A stretch of 64,000 nucleotides of DNA from NCBI GenBank assembly GCA_002393555.1, contig DGSP01000025.1:52917-116916 (forward strand). The letters run 5' to 3'. This document shows, one piece after another, positions 59,006 through 64,000 of this stretch. Origin of the DNA: Prevotellaceae bacterium UBA4359. Lineage in GTDB: Bacteria > Bacteroidota > Bacteroidia > Bacteroidales > Bacteroidaceae. The notes below the pieces were generated by a model. The model had not been told where the DNA came from. It did not search any database and saw nothing but the letters and a program-made list of their open reading frames with translations. The position numbers were made by a program, and so were the translations under genes. Positions within the stretch are counted from its first letter, which is position 1; every line of letters begins with the position of its first letter.

Positions 59006-61990
59006 TTAGTTCGTTGTCTTGGGCTTGACAGAGTTGTCGAGAGCAGGCTTCAGTTCATCGGGTGAATCCTTGGTAAACATATTCACGTTGCCAGCCACTT
59101 TGGTGAAAAGGTCGGCTATCAGTTGGGAGTCCAGCGTCCATTGAGGCTTGAACTGGTCGCTCTGCATGTAATGGAGGATAGACTCACGCATCTGGCGCGC
59201 CACAATGCGCTGGCCGAGGTTGCGCGTAATGTCCATTGTGGTCATCACCAGTTTGCCTTTGCCCACGTTGGCCTCGAAAAGCATGCCAATCTTGCGCGAG
59301 ACAAACCACGTGTCGATGCTCTGCACCAGCGGCTGGAAGTCGGCGGGGAAGTCGGTAAACTGCATCACTTGGGCGCGGTTCACCAATTCCCACCATTGCA
59401 AGTCGGAGTGATAATCGGTGGGGAAGAGGTCAAAGATAGAGTGAGTGTTCTCCACTAAGATGCCAGTGGTGTGCGGCGGACGCATCTTGAACCATGACGT
59501 ATTCCAGAATACAGGCGTGAACTGCTGCACCACCTCCTTGCCATAGGTCACTTTGCCTGCAGCACAGATGAGTACGTTGCCGCCCTTTTTCAGTGTCTTC
59601 AGAGCCTTTTCGTCCAAAGAATCAGTCACGTAGATGCCTTTCGGATTCCACTTTTTATCATATTGTACAAGGTCGGCAGCAGGAGTAGGATATACCCAGA
59701 CATTCCAATGGTTCCGAGCCTCCGTACCAGGGAGGGTGACGGTGAGCGTCAGTTTGCTGGCTTCGGTCACTCCCGACAGCGGCACAACCACCTTGCCCAA
59801 CTCCACGTTGCAGCCGATGGGGAGGTCACGAGTCGGAAGGTCACCCTCTGCATAAGAGGTTCCATCAGCAGTTTTCAGACTCCAATGCGGAGTCACGCCT
59901 TTAAGTTCACGGTCAGAGAACTGGCTCAGTTCCGCCTCTGCCTCCAAAGTCTCACTGCTCTGATAGGTGAACTTAGGCAACTTGGCCAACGGCACAATAG
60001 GTGAACAGAACTCGCGAAACTCGCGGTCGGAGATGTAACCTTTGTTGTCGAAGAACACATCGGTCACGCCTACCAGCGCAGTACCCTGGCCAGAGTAGTC
60101 GTTGAGCGAAAGCAGTTGGAAACCAGCATAGTTTGGTGTGCGAAGGGTGCGTTCCACTTCAGCCTTGTAACAAAGTGCCTGCAACTTGCCCGAAGCCATC
60201 ATGAAGTCGTGCGCCCTCGACGCCATACCATTGTCGCGAAGCAAGTCGCGGAATATCTCAAAGTTTTTCGCCTTGTTCACACCCGTATATTTCGGGATTT
60301 CGTCGAAGTTGGGGAAGGCACACCACTGTCCCGTCTCATGGCTCACGAAGGGCATCGTGATGGGTGTGTTAGGCATGTCTTTTCCATTATAAGTGGTGAT
60401 GTTCTTCTCGAAGTTCACCACCGACTCTGGCGCACGTCTCGCCCATTCATTCAGGCCACGCGCACCCGCCTTCACGGCATATTCGCTGCCAGGCTGCCAA
60501 GCCCAGCCGCCACCAACGCTGAAGCCGCAGTAGAGGTGACGTGGATCGTAAGCCTTCATCTGTGCCACATGATCGGTTGACCACTTCACCCAGTTTCCTG
60601 CCGGTTCATTACCAAAGGCATAGAACGTGAAAGAGGGGTGGTTGCCATACTCATTGACAATCGCCATGCTTTCATCCATCAGGTACTTGTCGATAGGTTC
60701 TCCACGTCCCAACTTCACGCCATGATTCGGCCACGAGGGGCCTTCGGGCTGGATGTAGAAGCCTGTCATGTCGGCAGCCAAGAAGGCTGCTTCTGGCGGA
60801 CAATAACTGTGGAAACGCATGTGGTTGAGACCGTAAGACTTGCAGGTCTTGAAGAGTTTAAGCCACGACTGCAAATCCATCGGGGGATAGCCCGTATTGG
60901 GGAAGTCGCAGTTCTCCACCGTACCACGCAGGATGGTCTCTCGTCCGTTCACGTAGAACATCTTGCCACGTATTTCCATCTTGCGCATGCCGAAAACCGT
61001 TTCCTTCGCGAAAGAGCGGCCGTCTTTGGTTTTCACCACAGCCTCCAGTTTGTACAATTGCGGATTGAACTCATCCCAGAGCAACATACCGTCACCCATC
61101 TGCAAGACAATGTCACTGGTCACAACCACCCCATCGGCAAGTGTGACCTCCACGGGCTTGCTCTCCACCACGTGCTGCTTATCCGTGTTGAAGGCTGTCG
61201 CTTTCAGCGTGATGGTCGCCTTCTGACGGGGCTTGCAGTCAAGCAATTCCACATGTACACGAGCCGTTTTGGTGTCGATGTCGGGATAGACCGCCACATA
61301 GTCAAAGACATTGAACGGGCGCAGTTCCATCTTTCCCACGATGCCGTTCCAGTCTCCCTGAGTCTGGTCGGTCACCGAATGTGAGTCTTGTCCCACCTTC
61401 ACGGTTTCGGGGTCGTTATCCACACAGATGGCAATGGTGTTCTCCCCTGGCTTCAACAAACCATAGAGATAATACTCATGAGGGACGGACAAGGACTTTT
61501 CCCCCTCGCCCACTTTCTCGCCGTTCACCCACACTTCGGTGGTGATGTGCGGACGTTCCAGGTAGAGGGTGTACATAGGCACAGCCTCGCCTTCAGGCAA
61601 AGTGACCGTTCGCTTATACCACGCCTTGCCCACATAGTGCTTGTCTGGGGTGAGGAAGAACTGCAACTTCATGTCCTTTCCTGGCTGACGGTACTTCTTC
61701 ATGTAAGGGTTGAAGAAATAACTGGAGTCGTAGAGCGAGCCCACCCACTTGGTGTTCACGCTGATGTCGTCGCCCTTCAGCCGTTGTGGCATAGAGGCAG
61801 GCAGCGTGATTTGGTCTTCGAGTTGTCGCCCAACCTTATACCACTCCTCGGCTATGCCCTTACCCTCACGGTCCATTTGGAACTGCCACGTGCCGCTCAG
61901 GTCGATAACTTGTGCCTGCAGCCACGATGCTGCACAAAAGAAAAGGGCGCATGCCCACATTTGTCTCAGGTCAAAAAGATTAGGTTTCAT
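59006..61990 (-). CDS. GH2-family glycoside hydrolase
   Basis: 994 residues with a signal peptide (residues about 10-26, ALFFCAASWLQAQ). N-terminal sugar-binding jelly roll (DLSGTWQFQMD, TTEVWVNGEKVGEGEKSLSV), an immunoglobulin-like domain, then a TIM barrel with NHMRFHSYCPPEAAFLAADM, acid/base Glu in YAFGNEPAGNWV, and a candidate nucleophile Glu in PFVSHETGQW. GH2 members cleave beta-galactosides, glucuronides and related bonds; this subgroup often sits in pectin loci. The C-terminal about 250 residues form an extra beta-rich region. First gene of a likely GH2-CE12 operon. Confidence 0.85.
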   Translation of the reverse strand: MKPNLFDLRQMWACALFFCAASWLQAQVIDLSGTWQFQMDREGKGIAEEWYKVGRQLEDQITLPASMPQRLKGDDISVNTKWVGSLYDSSYFFNPYMKKYRQPGKDMKLQFFLTPDKHYVGKAWYKRTVTLPEGEAVPMYTLYLERPHITTEVWVNGEKVGEGEKSLSVPHEYYLYGLLKPGENTIAICVDNDPETVKVGQDSHSVTDQTQGDWNGIVGKMELRPFNVFDYVAVYPDIDTKTARVHVELLDCKPRQKATITLKATAFNTDKQHVVESKPVEVTLADGVVVTSDIVLQMGDGMLLWDEFNPQLYKLEAVVKTKDGRSFAKETVFGMRKMEIRGKMFYVNGRETILRGTVENCDFPNTGYPPMDLQSWLKLFKTCKSYGLNHMRFHSYCPPEAAFLAADMTGFYIQPEGPSWPNHGVKLGRGEPIDKYLMDESMAIVNEYGNHPSFTFYAFGNEPAGNWVKWSTDHVAQMKAYDPRHLYCGFSVGGGWAWQPGSEYAVKAGARGLNEWARRAPESVVNFEKNITTYNGKDMPNTPITMPFVSHETGQWCAFPNFDEIPKYTGVNKAKNFEIFRDLLRDNGMASRAHDFMMASGKLQALCYKAEVERTLRTPNYAGFQLLSLNDYSGQGTALVGVTDVFFDNKGYISDREFREFCSPIVPLAKLPKFTYQSSETLEAEAELSQFSDRELKGVTPHWSLKTADGTSYAEGDLPTRDLPIGCNVELGKVVVPLSGVTEASKLTLTVTLPGTEARNHWNVWVYPTPAADLVQYDKKWNPKGIYVTDSLDEKALKTLKKGGNVLICAAGKVTYGKEVVQQFTPVFWNTSWFKMRPPHTTGILVENTHSIFDLFPTDYHSDLQWWELVNRAQVMQFTDFPADFQPLVQSIDTWFVSRKIGMLFEANVGKGKLVMTTMDITRNLGQRIVARQMRESILHYMQSDQFKPQWTLDSQLIADLFTKVAGNVNMFTKDSPDELKPALDNSVKPKTTN

Positions 61991-62016
61991 AGGTTGCGTT
62001 AGTCTTATTTTGTATG

Positions 62017-62024
62017 CAAATATA
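62017..62024 (-). promoter_or_regulatory. -7 promoter element for the GH2 gene
   Basis: The minus strand reads TATATTTG (TAnnTTTG), 27 bp upstream of the ATG at 61990. No clear -33 box. Confidence 0.5.
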
Positions 62025-62060
62025 CGGAAAAAAGCGAAAAGTCTATCATAAATTCATACA

Positions 62061-62114
62061 GAAAGCACAGAAATCACGGAAAAAACGTTCTCTTTCCGTG
62101 ATTTCTGTACTTTC
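62061..62114 (-). terminator. 22-bp hairpin after the ferredoxin gene
   Basis: GAAAGCACAGAAATCACGGAAA (62061-62082, split here as GAAAGCACAG AAATCACGGAAA) pairs with 62093-62114 with one mismatch and a 10-nt loop. It lies between the ferredoxin stop (62158) and the GH2 promoter, where a terminator is expected; the following T-run is poor. Confidence 0.55.
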
Positions 62115-62157
62115 TTTGAGAGAAATAGGTTCTCTACAATATGTCTGTGAAAGACGC

Positions 62158-62331
62158 TTATTCGCCTGGAGCGATAGCACCAGCGGGGCACGCGTCAGCA
62201 CATGTGCCGCAGTCAACGCATGCGTCGGCATCAATTACATACTTGCCATCACCTTCGCTGATAGCACCTGATGGACACTCGCCAGCGCAAGTTCCACACA
62301 TTACACAATCGTCGCTAATTACGTAAGCCAT
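62158..62331 (-). CDS. 2[4Fe-4S] ferredoxin
   Basis: 57 residues from MAYVISDDCVMCGTCAGECP; upstream in-frame codons to 62418 precede the promoter and are rejected. Two C..C..C...CP motifs (CVMCGTCAGECP and CVDCGTCADACP) bind two cubane clusters, the usual clostridial-type layout of anaerobes. It carries low-potential electrons, for example for pyruvate:ferredoxin oxidoreductase. Monocistronic. Confidence 0.95.
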   Translation of the reverse strand: MAYVISDDCVMCGTCAGECPSGAISEGDGKYVIDADACVDCGTCADACPAGAIAPGE

Positions 62332-62386
62332 AATCTTTACTCTTTTTGGTTTGTCTTTAGAATTATTGTCTGTTCTATTTTCGTTG

Positions 62387-62419
62387 CAAATGTAGGAAAA
62401 GTTTTTATTATCTACCAAA
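62387..62419 (-). promoter_or_regulatory. Consensus promoter of the ferredoxin gene
   Basis: On the minus strand TTTG (62419-62416), 21-bp spacer, TACATTTG (62394-62387), 56 bp upstream of the ATG at 62331. Confidence 0.65.
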
Positions 62420-62445
62420 TTTTAGGTAGAGAAAATCGCATTTCT

Positions 62446-63456
62446 TCAAGAAAATGATACCGACTTATGAGTATCGGCCACGAAAACGAGTGTTTGCAGG
62501 GCTGCTTCAAGTTGTCGGACGATGGGCCGTTTTTTCTCTTCCGGGGCAAAAACGAAGCCTTCAGCCACAAGGAGGCGGTTGCGGAGTGTGTCGGTGTGGA
62601 GATAACAGACAAACGGACCGCCCATCGCATCGTTCCTCATGTCCCAAAGTCCTCGCACAACCGGGACAGACTTCCCCTCAAACGCCACCTGTTCTGCCAC
62701 CACGGTGCGCGGGTCAGTTTCCATCCATTGGTCGTCCCGTCCTCCGGGTATGTTCAGTTTCATCACTGAGTCGCGCAGTTCCACAAATCGCTCCGTCGTC
62801 ATGTCCTGCATCGGCAGGGCATAGAGGCACACATTCAGGCGAAACTCCTGCTTGCTGGCCGAAGCCCACAGGAAGTCCTTGCCCGTCTTGAGGTCGTCAA
62901 TGTCCCGAGGAGCCTGCATGCTCACACCAAACTGCTTCTTTGCCTGAGTCATCACCACCCCACTATGATGTTTCGCCAAGAGTTTCCGTTCGCGAGCAAA
63001 CTCGTTTTCGTTCAGCATGCTCAGTATCGCCGCACGGTTCTTCTCCACACACTGAACGATAGCCGCATTATCCGGTGCATACAGATAAAGCACCACCTGC
63101 GGTTGGGCATACACGTTTCTCTGCATCAGCAGGGCCGGTTCCTTGTGTTTCTTGTCCACCTCAGCCACCACGATGTTGGCGTAGGTCTTGAAGGTTCCGC
63201 TGAAGGCAAAGGGGTTGATGTAGGTGACCCTGAAGTTCGGCTCCATCTGCGGCAGTCCCTCAATGGGTGCCTCCACCGTCTGCACCAGCGTCTGCCCAGC
63301 CTCCGTCTTCAGCCAGTCCTTGTCAGCCACCACCAGCAGTTCGTAGGGTGCGCTCTGCACCTTAGCCGTCACAGCCTTCTTGCTGCCCGACTTTTCTGAA
63401 GTGCAGGCCGCCAGCAGTCCCCCGCACACACACATTATATATATATAAAGACGCAT
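62446..63456 (-). CDS. DUF4837-family lipoprotein
   Basis: 336 residues. Lipobox LLAACTS with Cys at about 18. The body (YELLVVADKDWLKTEAGQTL, FRVTYINPFAFSGTFKTYAN, IPGGRDDQWMETDPRTVVAE, WDMRNDAMGGPFVCYLHTDT) matches the DUF4837 family, widespread single-copy lipoproteins of Bacteroidota of unknown role. Not obviously linked to the carbohydrate genes beside it. Confidence 0.85.
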   Translation of the reverse strand: MRLYIYIMCVCGGLLAACTSEKSGSKKAVTAKVQSAPYELLVVADKDWLKTEAGQTLVQTVEAPIEGLPQMEPNFRVTYINPFAFSGTFKTYANIVVAEVDKKHKEPALLMQRNVYAQPQVVLYLYAPDNAAIVQCVEKNRAAILSMLNENEFARERKLLAKHHSGVVMTQAKKQFGVSMQAPRDIDDLKTGKDFLWASASKQEFRLNVCLYALPMQDMTTERFVELRDSVMKLNIPGGRDDQWMETDPRTVVAEQVAFEGKSVPVVRGLWDMRNDAMGGPFVCYLHTDTLRNRLLVAEGFVFAPEEKKRPIVRQLEAALQTLVFVADTHKSVSFS

Positions 63457-63504
63457 CAGTAGGTGAAAAAAAATAGTTTACACAGGTGATTTACCAACTG
63501 CTTT

Positions 63505-64000
63505 TTACTGTTCCAGCAGACGCACAATCTCCGTTCCACAAAGCAAGAAGCAACCCAGTCCGTAGTCGTCGAAGTCTGGCTCCTTGTCGTAGGTGACAGG
63601 CTGCGAGTCCTTCGGCTCCTTGCCCGTGCCCTGCACGTAGCCGAGGAAACCATCGTCGTGCAGGCAGGTCTTCACCATCGCGTCCCAGGTCTGGTAGATG
63701 ATGGGCAGATACTTCTTCTTTGGCAGATAGCCATGACGCACCCCCCAAGTCATTCCATAGATGAACAGGGCCGTGCCCGACAGTTCCACACCGCCGTAGT
63801 TGCTTTCGTCGTGCAGCGACACATTCCAGAAATGGTCCTTGCGCTGACACTTCACCAGTGCCTTCGTCATGGCCAGATAGTCTTTCCGATAGTCGCCGAA
63901 ATGTTCGTCCTCTCCTATGTTCTTCCACTTTTTCTCGCCCAGCGGTTCCAGATAGCCCGGTGCTTTCGCCCCTTTGGCCACCAGCATGGCATCCATGGCC
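63505..64000 (-). CDS. GH88/GH105-like hydrolase, 3' part only
   Basis: The 165 C-terminal codons are visible; the 5' end lies beyond position 64000. DESNYGGVELSGTALFIYGM, GVRHGYLPKKKYLPIIYQTW and DDGFLGYVQGTG match the C-terminal half of (alpha/alpha)6-barrel unsaturated rhamnogalacturonyl hydrolases (YteR/GH105). The nearby GH2 and CE12-like genes fit a pectin/rhamnogalacturonan theme. The catalytic Asp is outside the visible part. Confidence 0.78.
   Translation of the reverse strand, partial: AMDAMLVAKGAKAPGYLEPLGEKKWKNIGEDEHFGDYRKDYLAMTKALVKCQRKDHFWNVSLHDESNYGGVELSGTALFIYGMTWGVRHGYLPKKKYLPIIYQTWDAMVKTCLHDDGFLGYVQGTGKEPKDSQPVTYDKEPDFDDYGLGCFLLCGTEIVRLLEQ

Overview
The window comes from a member of the Bacteroidales, most likely Prevotellaceae or Bacteroidaceae. 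The evidence is the repeated occurrence of the Bacteroidota -7 promoter element TAnnTTTG, a UpxY-like NusG paralogue, a DUF4837-type lipoprotein, BspA-type leucine-rich repeats, GH106/GH2/GH105/CE12 enzymes, and surface proteins ending in a 'L.GRR..GIYI..GK' tail. The genus is an inference. Nearly all genes are on the minus strand. No rRNA, tRNA or CRISPR array was found.

Region 1 (1-12.1 kb) is a three-gene surface-protein operon: a 3356-residue modular secreted protein, then a small lipoprotein, then a GLUG-repeat protein. Synonymous codon usage in the giant gene flips near 6.7-6.8 kb. Region 2 (12.1-18.2 kb) is a patchwork. It holds a MITE-like inverted repeat, a 70-residue orphan, an EamA-type exporter, a GH106-like hydrolase, an FGE/SUMF1 gene wrecked by an internal deletion, several repeat arrays, and a NusG/UpxY-like antiterminator on the plus strand with a strong terminator.

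Region 3 (18.2-25.9 kb) has three related OmpA-domain outer-membrane barrel proteins. They are interleaved with a BspA-like protein, a FlaA1/CapD-type UDP-sugar 4,6-dehydratase and a DegT-type aminotransferase.

Region 4 (25.98-57.4 kb) is a single extracellular or capsular polysaccharide operon of about 31 kb, lower in GC than its flanks. A consensus promoter (57387-57418) is followed by a roughly 200-nt leader with a 25-codon ORF and a hairpin. The genes then run Wza, Wzc, a degenerate GT4, Wzm, Wzt, and a chain of tightly overlapping glycosyltransferases and modifying enzymes (GT2, GT4, GT11-like, GT32, GT-D, acyl/acetyl/pyruvyl transferases, LicD, IspD-like, EpsG). It ends with the initiating sugar-phosphate transferase and a GT4, followed by a rho-independent terminator at 25984-26006. 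Two single-gene insertions interrupt it: a four-helix-bundle gene inside 29-bp inverted repeats between wzt and wzm, and an AAA+ ATPase gene with its own promoter, flanked by 22-bp direct repeats.

Region 5 (57.4-64 kb) has a CE12-like esterase, a GH2 enzyme, a 2[4Fe-4S] ferredoxin, a DUF4837 lipoprotein and a truncated GH105-like gene. These are compatible with pectin or rhamnogalacturonan use.

Working model: FlaA1-type dehydratase, aminotransferase and GNAT make an acetamido-trideoxy sugar nucleotide. The small PglC-like transferase primes the lipid carrier, about 14 glycosyltransferases build and branch the repeat, and LicD/IspD, pyruvyl and acyl transferases decorate it. Export uses Wzm/Wzt plus Wza/Wzc, with no Wzx flippase visible.
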